NCBI RefSeq assembly: GCF_036785885.1
Contig: NC_092323.1
Coordinates: 1,962,501-2,026,500 of the forward strand
Direction of reading: 5' to 3'
Source of the DNA: Coffea arabica
Taxonomy: Eukaryota; Streptophyta; Magnoliopsida; Gentianales; Rubiaceae
Length of the DNA: 64,000 nt
Each line of letters opens with the position of its first letter. The stretch's first letter is position 1. Positions 29,897-41,907 of the stretch are shown piece by piece. A program made the position numbers and the translations under genes. The notes beneath the pieces were generated by a model that saw nothing but the letters and a program-made list of their open reading frames with translations, had not been told where the DNA came from and did no database searches.

Positions 29897-30866
29897 CTAT
29901 CGTACAGTGGTCATATTATGATCCTGAGATGAAATAAAAAAGAATCTGCAATTGCGTCCTAAGAACTTTGAGAATTTTGCTATGTCCTCGAGGAAAGCTT
30001 TAATCTCAAGTTCAGAAGATCCACCTTCTGCTGTTGCCTGTTGGCAGATCTCCCTGATTCGTTGGGCTCTTCTCCTAATTTCTTTCCCTTCATCACATTC
30101 CAAGTCCATAAATCTCTTCAAAATCCTGGAAATTTCTTCTCTTCTCAGTTCTCACCATAACTCCATCGTCTCTCTTTACCCTCCAACCAATTTTCCAGTT
30201 TTCCACGATCTGCTTGCTGTCTGTGTACTGATCCCATGCTGATGGGAATGTAAGTATTGGAACGCCAGCAAATGCACTTTCTTTAGCAGAATTCCACCCG
30301 CAATGAGATCAGATTCCACCTATTGAGGGGTGAGTGGTACAATACTTTCAGTTGGTCGCACCAAGGCACAACTAGTCCTTTACCAGTATCACCACAACTT
30401 GCTTGAAACATAGATATGTCTTCGCGGGCTGCCGCCCAAAAGAATCTAATTCCACTGTCAAGAACTCCAGCAATTATCTCAGCCAACTGCTCGTCGGATG
30501 CAGATAGAAAGCTCCCTTGAGCAATGTACAATACGGAGGCTCTAGCTAGGTTGAGCATCTAACCATGCAATATAGTTGTTGTTGCTGCTGTTTTTCATCT
30601 TGAAAGAAGGCATTGCTAGGCCTACGGAGTAAATGGGATTAGGCAATTCTGCCTAGAGACTGTCTATGACTTTGGAGTTGGGACTCCAGTTCATAGGCAC
30701 AGCTCAATAGAAGATAAATCTGCCTTGGCTGCCACAGGAATAACTTCTAGAGCTCGCCGGCCATAATCTGACTTTCACCATGGTCGAATAGTTCCCTAGG
30801 AAAATCTGCAATTCGAATCGATGGGACTCTTGGAATGCAGGTCACCCTATGATCTCCTTCCTTCCT
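29897..30866 (-). pseudogene. UGT87-like UDP-glycosyltransferase pseudogene
   Basis: Relic of a family 1 glycosyltransferase (small-molecule glucosylation). Recognisable in order on the minus strand: PRVPSIRIADFPREL, KADLSSIEL, LYIAQGSFLSAS, GIRFFWAAR, GLVVPWCDQLKVLYHS (start of the PSPG box), HCGWNSAKESAFAGVPILTF, WDQYTDSKQIVENWKIGWRV, and a C-terminal helix ending IKAFLEDIAKFSK. The order and wording match UGT87A proteins. The frame changes several times: near 30540-30560, inside the PSPG box near 30310-30340 (with an in-frame TGA), and near 30130. The N-terminal half is absent. Not functional. Confidence 0.85.
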
Positions 30867-32057
30867 CTGTAGTTGGTACCATGCAAGTAACAATAATATT
30901 ACGATTAGTTCATTATGCGTAAACGGTGTCTATAAAGCCTAAAATTGACATTTTAGAAGTCAGACTGATTAATGATTTTCACCAAAAAGGTGTTCGATGA
31001 TCTGATGTAGAACAAGGAACCCAAAAAATAGAACATCTGAATTAATGGGTTCAAATGATATGTTTAATTGCATTTGATAACAAAAAATAGAGCATTTGAA
31101 TTAATTAAATAGCACTGAATTTTTTAGACAAAACTTAATTTCAAAAAATAATAGATAAGTTATTCAATTATCATTAATGTGATGTAAGCTCAAATGAATT
31201 CAAACTTCAAACTTCAAATTAATGAATTCAAACTTCAAATTTTATATTTTAGTTTTCAGACTTGAATTTTGTCAAAACACCCTAAGCCTATGCCCCTCCA
31301 TATAGTTGCCCAAAACTCTTTAGGGTCCATAATTTGGATAGTCATCATAATTCTGTTTAAATATTTTAATTTGTTTTTATTATTATTTCCTACTTTTATA
31401 CGTGACAATTTGGTTTTCAACCGGATCCGTTGTCGGTTGCATGCGAAGTTTGTCTTCGGGCATGATGCTATGTTGGCTGCATGAGAAGTTTTCTTAGTAT
31501 TTCGTAATTAATAAATAGTTCTCTTAAGTTATTATTTAACTTTTTCTAATACTTTTCTACCAGCTTACTAGCTTTTTTGCATGTACAATTTAGGGTGGTT
31601 GTATTTCATTCTTGTCAAGCTTTTGATATACTTTATCACAATAAACACTTTGTCACTTTAATTCATCAACGTTTCCTTGAGTGTATTCAAGGTTTCTTCT
31701 AAAGTTCTTTAGATTTATTATCTTTATTTTTTCCTATAAGCGAGAGAACTTAAACTCAAAATTTCTTATTTACACTCGCATAATAAAGATTTGCATCTAT
31801 TACCTATTATGTTACATAATGGAAACACCTCTATTCATAGATTATGAACTTCATCTCAACTTTCTACGAATATCTAGTGTTCAAAAATGCACCTTCTTTC
31901 TGTCTCAATTTTTTCCGAGATCATTATAGGCATTTTGTCCCTACAGTTTTGGGATGCTAAGAAACTTGTTTACAAAATGGAGAGATGCATAATCAATTTC
32001 AACAAACCGTTAATTTCTGAAAACATTGGAGGCCTTTTTTATGCCAAGTCAATGGAA
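30867..32057. other. AT-rich intergenic stretch
   Basis: No gene seen. Around 31060-31282 there are TTTGATAA and TTTTGTCAAAACACCCTAA words that resemble ends of the TTTGATAA MITE group, but a complete element could not be delimited. Confidence 0.3.
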
Positions 32058-32505
32058 AAAAAAGGGCAAATTACATTTTATCCCCCTACGGTTTCCAGAA
32101 AAACCACTTAACCAAAAAATGATTTTAAAAGCTATACATAAACCCCTTGTGATTTGGGTTGAAGTGTCAAGCAGTTGGAAAGCACCCATCGTGACGATTA
32201 GTGGCTTAAAAATGCTATATATGTGATTGTACTACTGGTAGCATTAAGAAATATTCCCATATTACTCCTGACCACTTTAACTCACCCAATAAAGCCTCAG
32301 ATCTGTACTCCTTATCTCTTTCCATGAAATGAAAGTACACTTTCCATTGAATCTTAGTGAAGGCAATACATTTACTGAAGAAACCAAACCAAGATTTAGA
32401 AAGAAGGAGATCTAAAGGTGAATTATAATATCAAGGTGCAGTCATTTCCTTTTTCTTGAGATATAACTTGAATGGATTATTAATTTTTTTTTCAATAAAC
32501 TCTAG

Positions 32506-32913
32506 ATGTCATGCTCAAGCAGTGCTGGTGGAAGCACTCAAGATCTAAGGTACCAATACCTGCATTGTGCATGTGGGAGGAAAACAGTGGTAAACATTGT
32601 TGAATCCAACAAACCTTCAAAAGGAAGGCTATATTTTGTTTGTGCGACAAAAACTTGTGAATTTTTCTCATGGTGCAATCCAACAAGGAGAATAAGACAA
32701 AATTACACTAGTGATTTGAATGTTACAACTAGAGAAATCTTTAGTGGAGAATCCAGTATTGATGGTTCAGATTTGGAAGGCTTGCGCGTGGATAGTGGTT
32801 TATATTTGAGGAAAATGAAAAACATTGAAAAAACCTTAGGAGTCATGAAGATTTGTGTGGGTGCTTGTTTTGCTATATCTGTGCTATCATTTCTCATTTT
32901 GATGTTCAAGTGA
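32506..32913 (+). CDS. GRF-type zinc-finger small membrane protein (At4g04775-like)
   Basis: 135 residues, single exon. A GRF zinc finger sits at about 20-52: C-x-C near LHCACGRKT, then GRLYFVCATKTCEFFSW with the GRxFxxC...CxFFxW signature. Residues of about 90-108 could form a short helix (LRKMKNIEKTLGVMK), and 112-133 is a hydrophobic membrane segment at the C-terminus. This layout is frequent among plant GRF proteins of unknown function, many lying near MULE-type transposases. The start is set by an ATG directly after an AT-rich leader and fits the short N-terminus of the family. The frame is intact. Confidence 0.75.
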   Translation: MSCSSSAGGSTQDLRYQYLHCACGRKTVVNIVESNKPSKGRLYFVCATKTCEFFSWCNPTRRIRQNYTSDLNVTTREIFSGESSIDGSDLEGLRVDSGLYLRKMKNIEKTLGVMKICVGACFAISVLSFLILMFK

Positions 32914-33307
32914 AAATATATCAGATGAATTATGGCAATGAAAATGCTGTAAATCTGGACCTGTTGTCTTCAAATGGATTACTTTGTTGTCTTCAATGAA
33001 TGAATGAACCTATTTTGGTAGTCAATTGATATAAATGGGCAAACAAGATTTCCAGTTGGCATAACTTGCTTTGGTACTCATAGTTTGAACTTTGGATTCA
33101 TTTGACAATATAGCTGTCCAAAAGTTCACAAAAATCTAGTAATACATCAACCAGTTTTTACAAAACAAAATAAGTTACATAAGTACCTAATCAAAAAGTC
33201 CAGCAGACACCGAGATTCAACAAAAAGTCCAGCAACAAACTATTAACAAAAAGCATTGAAGACAAATAGTTTAATTTCAGCAATTTCAGCTCCTTCACCA
33301 ATGGTCA

Positions 33308-34680
33308 TCAAACACGTTTAGCTCTCTTAGCCCTCAAATTTTCTAGCACACTTGCAACTGTTGGTACAAGTTTTCTGACTCTAGTTGATCTTCTAGTATC
33401 CAAAATAGGTTCAACAGCAGAAGTTGATCTTCTAGTATCTAAAACTGCTTCAGTAGCAGAAGTTCCATAGGGCTACATAAATAGATAGATTTAAGTCAGT
33501 AAATTGCAGTTAACAAAGTAATAATCAGCATCATTAATAGTACCTATGACACTGAATCCTGTTGTGAGACAGATCCAATACTTGTTGCATTTCTAGCAAT
33601 ATCTGTTTCATTTGCAACATCATTACTTGCATTTCCAGTATCACTAGCTCTACCAAGCGCCTATTTTAATAGTAACAAATTAACTACAGATTTAGAAAAA
33701 ATAGAAAAGAGATGGTAACATTGATTACAAATTAACTACTACAATTTACCTTATAAAACTTGGACTTTGGATGGACTGGGAATTTACAAGTCTTAGAATT
33801 ATGTCCTGGCCTAAAACACTTCATACAGTGCACAGCTAGTCCTTTTCTCGTAGATGTAGCGCTTCTAACTTCATCAACTTCTCTTCTTCTCACTTTCTTG
33901 GGCCTTCCAGGTTGTTTCTAATTTTGGAGGATTCACCTATTCAACTCCTTTTGAATCCCAATACTCTTTAGAGGGCATTGTAGCTATAGTGTAGTTGTAG
34001 GTGCTCAAGTATGCTTCTTTGCTATAACAAGGATCAACATAGAATTCAGGCTCTAATTTATCCCTTTGAATAGTAGCAATAGAATATGGGCATGGAATCC
34101 CAGTTAGTTGCCATAGTCCACATGTGCATGTTCTACGACTTATATTAACAACACATCCTCTAGTCCCACAGTCCACTTCATACTCAACATTTCGAGAATA
34201 ATGAGTTATGTAGGACCTACTGTTCAACTTGTCCCTTTCGAGTCATTCTTGTATGTTTGGACAGAGGTTCCCTTGATACTTTTGCATGCCTTTCTTTTTC
34301 ACATTTAGCCTCTGCATTAGTTTTCTTCTTATCCACTCAAACATGGAGATGATTGTAGAATCTCTTGCCGGAAGTATGTAGGAATTAAACGACTCATTCA
34401 AATTATTAACAAGAATATCACTCTTGCATGAGGAGTTGAAGTGTGACCTAGACCATAAATGTGCAGGAATCCTACTTAACCAACCAGCTGCATTCATAGC
34501 TCATCTCACCTTTGGATCAGCCCTTTCCAATTCATTCATTGTTGTCTTAAAGTCATGAATGTTCCCAGCAGAAGCAGCTGCCCAAAAATACTCCTATAAC
34601 TCCTTGCTCTTGAACTTTTGTTTGAAGTTTTGATATATATGGCGAAGGCTGTACTTATGCTCTGATTCAAGAAACATGGG
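33308..34680 (-). pseudogene. MULE transposase C-terminal remnant (SWIM and CCHC fingers)
   Basis: Reading down the minus strand: HKYSLRHIYQNFKQKFKSKE, then WAAASAGNIHDFKTTMNELE, MNAAGWLSRIPAHLW and NNLNESFNSYILPARD (end of the MULE domain). A SWIM finger follows (CTCGLWQLTGIPCPYS, with Tyr where the last ligand is normally His), then a basic stretch and a CCHC knuckle (CMKCFRPGHNSKTC), and a tail ending KRAKRV and a stop. In-frame stops occur near 34595 and 34500 and after 33937, and the catalytic N-terminal half is absent. It is a dead plant DNA transposon gene. Confidence 0.8.
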
Positions 34681-34683
34681 GTT

Positions 34684-34699
34684 TAAAAAAACAAAAAGA
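34684..34699 (-). terminator. RNA polymerase III terminator of tRNA-Asp
   Basis: Directly after the tRNA 3' end the minus strand reads TCTTTTTGTTTTTTTAAAC, giving runs of five and seven T's, which is a normal Pol III stop. Confidence 0.75.
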
Positions 34700-34771
34700 C
34701 GCCGTTGCCGGGGATCGAACCCGGGTCACCCGCGTGACAGGCGGGAATACTCACCACTATACTACAACGAC
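34700..34771 (-). tRNA. trnD-GTC: tRNA-Asp (anticodon GTC)
   Basis: 72 nt, no intron. The minus strand begins GTCGTTGTAGTATAGTGG (with A box) and has the anticodon loop CCTGTCACG with GTC. The T arm contains GGTTCGATCC (B box), and the 3' end CAACGGC pairs with the 5' acceptor strand GTCGTTG with standard and G-U pairs. No CCA is encoded, as expected in a eukaryotic nuclear gene. All four stems form, so the gene looks functional. Confidence 0.95.
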
Positions 34772-36645
34772 AGGTTGATGGTTTCGGCCAGTGACTAAAA
34801 TGACGCGTAAAATCGTGACAAAACGAACCAATGTAGTAACAGACAGCCAGCTTCCACGTAAGCGGACGGAAGTCCCCTCCTGCTTTCTTCGGCAGACTCT
34901 CACAATCCGACTCCCAGTTTATATATAGAAGATTAGCAGAATAATTCAGTTATAGCGGGTTACCCGTTAGAATAAGTTAGATTAAGAGTAAGAGTAATTG
35001 ATGATAATTCACAAAAAAAAAAATAAAAATCCAGTTACAGCTTACACTAATCAATTATCCATCATCACTCGCATCTATTCATTGCAAGAAATTTCCGGCA
35101 TCCACTCTCCATCACTTCATCAGCTAAAATAATAAAATAATAAATGGAGCTCTTTTCCCACTTTGCCTCTCATTTCACCCTTTTTTTTTTATCAGCAACG
35201 ATACATTTGTATAACTTACTCTATCCTAATTTAAGGGAGGGAGCCTAAGGAGGCTGTTGTAAGGGCTAGTGAGTATACAAATCCAATTATATCAAAGGAG
35301 TATTATGACACAACTCTTAGATTTTTTTCACTGCTGGTAAGAGTTCAAACCTTACCGACAACCCAAAAAGAGACTTAAGTCCCTCCCTCCCTGATGGCCA
35401 CTGAGCCGTTGGCTGGTGGTTTGCCCCTCACTTCACTCGAGAGTGTAGATTGAAAGCGACTGTACGAAAAGGTGAATTCAGCGTCAAACAGATTCCTATG
35501 ACCATAACAGAAATGAATATACATGCGTAATGCATTACATATGTACGAGTAAACGTTTCCATAAATATAACTTGGAGAGCAAGATTAGAGGGCCCCGCCA
35601 AATTTACCGTTTGATACTGCTGATACTTAAAATATCGTCTACCGAGGCAACTTCCCACTTTTTTCCCTCGCAAACTTCCCACTTGCTGAGGCAGCCCGTG
35701 TCCGAACCCCAGCCTCGGAGTCTGGTTTCGTCAACGGTGGGCCATATAAATTAAAGGGCGGTTTCTCTCTGTTTCATCAATTAGTACCCGGAAAGTTTTT
35801 AAAATATCATTTACTTCATTTATTTTTGTTATTTATGTAATAAAATTTTTAAAAGTGTTAAACTACCTTCTTAATACTAAATGAAAATATTCGTACATCA
35901 CCTTATTTTACTTCAAAAAAATTATCACTTAAAAAATAATCTCTAGTAATATTGTCATATCATAATGCTATAATCCATAAATTATAAATTTGAAAAATAA
36001 AAAAAGATATTTACACAGAAATACATTTGCATCAATTGAACTTTATATACTCAAAATCGAGTTCTTATAAATTTTATTTTTTTCAACTTCTTCTCAACTC
36101 GTGCCTAAATCTTTTAAATTGTACTGATCATTATAAAAATAAATTTAAAATAAGTAAATAAATCATGTCCCATTCTTTCACAATCACAAGAAGTAAATGA
36201 TAAATAAAATTAAAGTTATTATAATTTACAAATAAAATATTGTATAATCATCTAAAAAATGAATAAGAGAGAATATTGGGGAAAAGAGAAAAAGAAGAAA
36301 ATGACTTTCATTTCTTATTCTTCTTTTAATTTTTTAAATTTATTTATTTGATATATAAATTATGTATTAAGCGAGGGTTAATATAATCTTTTTACAATTA
36401 TTAGAGGAGGTAAATGATATTTTTAAAATTTTAAAAGTGTTAAGTGATATTAGAAGAAATTTCAAAGCAAGCTTCTGATATTATACCTAAACTAAAAGTA
36501 AGGGAAAAAACTACTAATCGCTCGAAGCATTGGTGAACAGCGAGATTCTAAACCGGACCTACAGGTTCGGATTCCAAGCCTCCCGCGACTAAGTTTTCCC
36601 GCTCTTCCACACCGCTCTCAATAATCTCCTCTAGTCTCCTCTCTT
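34772..36645. other. Intergenic region between tRNA-Asp and the NAC gene
   Basis: No coding gene seen. The 35795-36460 part is very AT-rich with loosely inverted ends (TTTTTAAAATATCATTTACTT and the reverse complement of AGGAGGTAAATGATATTTTT), a possible decayed MITE. The last 150 bases are presumably promoter and leader of the NAC gene. Confidence 0.35.
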
Positions 36646-36807
36646 GTGATGAGACTAGAGTTACTTAGCCGAGTGGAGAGAGTGTGTTGTGAAACTACGC
36701 GAGAGGCACAAAAGGCAGTCAGCTCAGCTGCTGCTTCTCAGCTATCGCCCGTTTATTTCCTCCAACTTATTCTCTGTGTCGTAGTATCGGTTGAACGCCA
36801 TGGCAAG
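36646..36807 (+). promoter_or_regulatory. Possible upstream reading frame overlapping the NAC start codon
   Basis: An ATG at 36646 opens a frame that runs past the NAC ATG (36800) in a different phase. In the spliced message it would end eight codons into the second exon, at about 38014, giving 58 codons. If the transcript starts upstream of 36646, this frame should lower NAC translation. The transcript start is not known. Confidence 0.35.
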
Positions 36808-39800
36808 GTAAACAAAAAATCACACAAACACCTCCCCTGTATCTATTACTACCATAGCGGTATCAAAATTTACATTAGAAAAAAGGGGTTTATTTTCTTT
36901 TTTTTTTAAATAAATGAAAAAGGTTTTCTATTAAAGTCTCCTGAATTGATTTTCATCATTGGGTGTGGTCCGAAGCCACGGGAGACGTTTCAGATAGAAT
37001 GTACTGAAAGCTGTGATCTTTTGTTTACCGGGGTTCTGTGTTATCTATTTTAGTCATTAATGTGTTGTTTGGGAAAGGTTGTGTGACAAGCTGAGATATT
37101 GATGTTCGTCTGATAGTCGGATGTGATTTTATTCCAATGTGTTTTATTTTGTGGGTTAGCCAACTTGGGGTTGAGAGAATTTTCATTATCTGACGATGGA
37201 TTAAGATCTTTAGTACATGTCGACGATAGCCAGAGATGTCAGCTAGACCACCACCGGATTGTGAGGATTTTGGTTTGATTCAGCTACATTTCCGGTACAC
37301 TGAGAATGATAAAAAAAAAAAAAAAGGAGCTGGTTTGTTGGCCGGTGGTGGATTTTTATCAATTTTATAACAAGGGACAATATTTTATCCATATCAACGT
37401 TGCTTGGATGTACCGGTTAATTTTAGGTCGCATGCCTAGTTTTCGATTGGTTTATAATGTGTTTGATAGGTTACTAGAAGCATTCAAGTACCTTCTACGA
37501 TATTCTTCAGTAATATAAAGAAACCATTAGATAAGGCAATCATTTGTTAGTCGAGTCTGGCCAGGCAATGCATCGCAGATTAGATATCAAAGAATTTGCC
37601 ATTTCCCCTGTAGAACTTCTACAATGTACTCATGCATATTCGGTATTTCAGTTCTGCTTTCATTCCTCAATTTGTTCACTGTCCGTTTCTTAACTAGCAT
37701 GAAAGTGGTTTTTTTCCAATCAGACGATCTACATTGGTATCTCTGTATCTTTTTGGATTTTCGATTCAAGGGAGACTCTAAGCCTAACAATGGGTAAGAT
37801 TAAATGGGAGGGCTAGAGAGTTGGGCACGGATACTCTGCTAACCTCCCTACAAGCAGAGTTGGGGTGGGGACAAATTTCATGGTTGCTCTGCTATTGCTG
37901 CTTTTATTGTTCTGCACCCTCTCTACTTTTACTTCTCTGGGCAAATAGAATTCTGTCTATTGTTTTCCAACTTAGTCTAACTCAAACTGATTGATGTAGG
38001 TCTTGGGTTATTGATAGCAGAGGACTTGCAACAAAGGTGAAAAATGCCGTTCTGCCCACTGCACATCAAATCAAAGATTGTGGAGCAAATCGTGAATGCC
38101 CAAAGTGTCACTATATAATTGATAACAGTGATGTAAGCTTTTTTTTTTTCCTTCAATGCACTTTCTAGTAGCTTATTTTTCTTGTGTGCTAATTATTCTT
38201 CACAAAAATGTCTTTCTTGAGATGCAGTATTTGTGCTGAGCGTCCATATACAAGTAGACTTAATTGCATTTTAGACTTGACAGCCTTCTTTTATTCTTTA
38301 AAAGTGAGGTTGACATATATATTGGAAGCATGCTCTTGATGTACTTCTTATAATGCCTGGTCTCTCAGATTTGTCATGAATGGCCTGGCTTGCCTGCTGG
38401 TGTAAAGTTTGACCCATCTGATGCAGAGTTATTAGAACACTTGGCAGCAAAATGTGGGGTAGGAAACTCGGAGTCCCACAAGTTCATTGATGAGTTCATT
38501 CCAACACTTGAGGGTGATGAAGGAATATGTTATACTCATCCTGAAAATCTTCCAGGTGAACAAACTCCCATTAATTAAAGATGAATGCTATTTCTCTTTT
38601 ATTTTGTGATAGCATTAGCACTTTGATTTCTGAGAAGGATTTGAACCAAAAGACTACTGTGGAAAATGTATACTCTTCTGCTTTGGATGTGCACTGATGA
38701 TACCCATTAAAACTTTGAAGCAACAGCAATTTGATGCCATTGCTGGAGAATTTGACTTAAGTTTGTCTCATTTGTGTTGTCCACAATAGGAATTAACCTT
38801 GTGAGAAAATTGCATGATCATGTTGCTGTGAATACTTCTCTACTTGAAACTGGGAATAATCATAATTGTCATGCTGTTAGATGTACTTTAATGTAATCGT
38901 GTTTTTGGTGTGACCAATTTTAATGCTACTGACAAACTATTTTATTTCAATTACGTTTTTCTTTCTTTTTATTGCCTGCAGTTATCATCATTTTCAGTCA
39001 ATCTGATAGCTCCTATTCACTCGATTGAATGTGTTATTAGTACAAAATTTTTTATCATGTTGAGCATCAACCACGAGTAGACCAATTCTATTGGGTTCAT
39101 TTAGTCTTGTGGCTACGTCTCTAAATTATCATCTTAACTTCTTTTCAGGTGCTAAGAAAGACGGAAGCACTGTCCACTTCTTCTACCGTACTACAAATGC
39201 ATATGCAACTGGCCAGCGGAAGCGTCGTAAAATTCATATCGAAAATAGCTTGATAAACGAGCAAGTCCGCTGGCATAAGACTGGTAAAACCAAAACTGTT
39301 ATGGACAATGGGATCCAAAAAGGATGTAAGAAGATAATGGTTCTCTACCGAACTTCAAAAAGAGGTTCCAAACCTGATAAGTCTAAATGGGTTATGCATC
39401 AGTATCATCTAGGAAGTGATGAAGATGAAAAAGAAGGACAATATGTGGTTTCCAAGATTTTCTATCAGCAGCACAAGCAAGTGGATAATAATGATACTTC
39501 CATAAAAATTGAGCAGAGTGATAACCATGATGCTTTATTAACAACCGAGCAAAGTGATAAACATAATGCTTATGATGGTTCTCCATCAATTTTGGATTAT
39601 GATATTGGGACGTCTCGAACCAGTCCCAGGACTCCTAAGATAGTTGCTCCTGACCCACCTCGTCCTGGTGAAACCCCTTCCTTTGATGATGCCACAGATG
39701 ATTATTCAATGCAACCATCTTTTCAGGTTTGAAGTAACTTTGAGTAAATATGTTTTTCTGCCTTGCTAAATAATGTCTTAGATTGTGTAGTTACTTAAGA

Positions 39801-40599
39801 CTGAATGGTATTATACGAAAAACAAAAGTAATGCTTGAGCAACTGGTTACTCTTTTTTTTTTTTTGGTGCTTTTTATCATGTTAATCAGTAGGGTGAGCA
39901 AATATAAGAATAGACCAATGCTGTACAGCTAAAGTAGTACGTTTCTTCACTTTGACATTCTCAAGATTTTTCCAGAAAGTAATTGTTTGCTAATGTGGCA
40001 TAAAAGGCGTATAGTACAGGATAATCTTATCGATCATGTTATCTTTGTCTGAATGCTGTGAATGTTTAGGAACAAGTATCTCATGGGTTTAGTTTATACT
40101 ATCAACTTGAGAACTTAGTTCTCATTCTAGTTGCTATAACATGAATTAGGAGATGGGCTTTGTCAAAGAAGCATTGAATTCTTCTTCGTCTGATGCTCAA
40201 GTAAAAGATAAGACAGAACACAACACTTGGTTGGCTGGAGAATCCCAGGCTGCTGACGTAAATGGTGTGGATGAGCTGCTCTTATGCAATGAGATTATTG
40301 ATTCATCGATCCTTTCCGGTGATTTTGGACTTGATGGTGGGCCTTTCGGCGGTCTTACTCGCAATACAAATGATGTGCCACAAGTTGTTGGGAGCTCTGC
40401 CTGTGGAATAGCTGAACTTGAGAACTTGGAACTGGATTCTCCACCGGACTTTCAGCTTGGGGTAAGCTCTTTGTTTACTCTGTGACAAGTCTTCTGGATC
40501 TCTATCTTAAATAAACTGAAAATCATCTTGGGTCTACATGTGCAGGATCTGAATTTTGGTTCTCAAGACAGTGTTTTTAGTTGGCTGGACAAATTATAG
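36800..40599 (+). CDS. NAC domain transcription factor, NAC8 / SOG1 clade
   Basis: Six coding exons: 36800-36807, 38000-38132, 38369-38555, 39149-39726, 40150-40461, 40546-40599; 423 residues. The first exon codes only MA plus two bases, joined at [22 protein letters not shown] pair precedes the NAC domain (about residues 50-205), with [61 protein letters not shown] and [10 protein letters not shown]. The C-terminus ends [16 protein letters not shown], like the SOG1 end (FGSQDSFLAW). SOG1 is the plant DNA-damage transcription factor activated by ATM at clustered SQ sites; here I see only two SQ pairs (ESQ and GSQ), so this is probably the NAC8-like sister rather than the damage switch itself. 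The initiation context (GCCATGG) is strong. Confidence 0.92.
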
Positions 40600-41582
40600 G
40601 GAGAGAGAGAGAGTCACTCTTATGCTGTTCTAGGGCCAGAGTTTGTTCTTCCCCTAGTCCCTGCACCAACAATGATAGTTTCAAGATTATTGAGATTTTG
40701 GCCTCCCCGTGTTATGCTTTTGGCAAATGTAGTTAAACCTCTTAACAGGATGCAGACCTGCTAAGGCCGCGGAGTTTCAACTGCAAGTCCGTTTAAGGAA
40801 ACACGTCCTCTGATAAAATGCACAATAACTCCAATTTTGGTCGTAAGGCCTTTGGCCCCTGTTCTTGTTGATCATTATCAGCTGAAAGTTTCATGAGGAG
40901 TCTGATACTTACTACTATATTATACTCAGTCAGACATTCGGCTTTCGGTGTGCTTTTCGGTCTGTAATTTGTAAATGTTCGCATTTCTGCTATTTGAAAT
41001 CTATGGGATTTAAAAGCTTGGTCTGTTTTAATATCCCATGTGGAACCTCAATCATTTATTGACAAAGCTCATCTCATGCTGCTAATATAATCAGCGTACT
41101 CTATGCCTAAATTTTGTGCATATGGATTACCTTTTTAATAGGATAGCAGAAAGAGTGAAATGGGGCACCAATGCGATAGGATACTGCTGTTTTTGTTTCA
41201 CTGTCACTGTCTAGAGGAATTTGATTCGCATCGAGCATGAGCAAATGTTAGCAGCGTCTCGGGGCTTCTGGGAATCCAGAAATGATGAAGAGTCTGTCCT
41301 CGTCCTCTACTTTGAACAAAAATTGCGATAGGGCACCATTCGTAGCAGCAGATCCAGCGATTTTGCACTTCTTCCCGGATGCCTTTTCTAGTGATGTGCT
41401 TCACTGGTACACTTGAGGAACTACTACACTGTTATCTGTTTATTGGACAGTGCTACAGTGCCTATAGTTATGGTAACAATATTAGGGAAACCTGCTATTA
41501 TAGGTTTCTATTACCTTTAGTGACAGATCAAATCTTTTAGTGACTTTTTAAATATTATATTAAAATAATTAATATTAACTTT
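40600..41582. other. 3' flank of the NAC gene
   Basis: Begins with a GA-rich 3' untranslated stretch (GAGAGAGAGAG at 40600-40611). No further gene was recognised before the repeat at 41583. Confidence 0.35.
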
Positions 41583-41907
41583 AGTAAGTTTTTAATTAAA
41601 ACTAGTAAGTATATGCCTGAAAGATAAGATTTAGTCAGAAATAGAAATTTACACTTTGAGTAATTTAATTTACTTATTATTTGACAAAATTTACTTATGT
41701 TTAAATTAAACTTACCAATACTGAAAGTAAAAAATGTACATATTTAAGTAAAAAAACGGTTTTGGGTTCCTGAAAACGGTTTTGGGTATCACCTTTCTCT
41801 TTAAAGTTATCTACCTTCTTCTTATTCAGTTCCCAGTTCCAATGATACGATTGAATTCCCAGGCAAAGGTTTCCACTTTGATCCACACTTTCTCTTTGTT
41901 ACAATTG
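41583..41907 (+). repeat. Direct repeat, copy A
   Basis: About 325 bp, nearly identical to 43366-43726 in the same orientation, from AGTAAGTTTTTAATT to CAATTG. It includes AGTAAGTATATGCCTGAAAG and GATACGATTGAATTCCCAGG, both preserved in the second copy. A small internal tandem (TTTTGGGTTCCTGAAAA-like) has a different copy number in the two copies. Confidence 0.85.

Larger units (their letters stand above)
32058..34690. mobile_element. Truncated Mutator-like element (MULE) with two genes
   Basis: The left end (from about 32058) begins GGGCAAATTACATTTTATC, a form I recognise from terminal inverted repeats of eudicot MULEs. Inside are a plus-strand GRF zinc-finger frame (32506-32913) and, convergent, a transposase C-terminal remnant (34680-33308). 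No right inverted repeat was found: the element stops at about 34690, next to the tRNA-Asp gene, and the N-terminal half of the transposase is missing. Assigning both genes to one element is inference. Confidence 0.55.

Noticed and set aside
35795-36460. Possible decayed MITE upstream of the NAC gene
   Set aside because: The ends match only through short AT-rich words, and no target duplication could be assigned; it is mentioned only in the region note.
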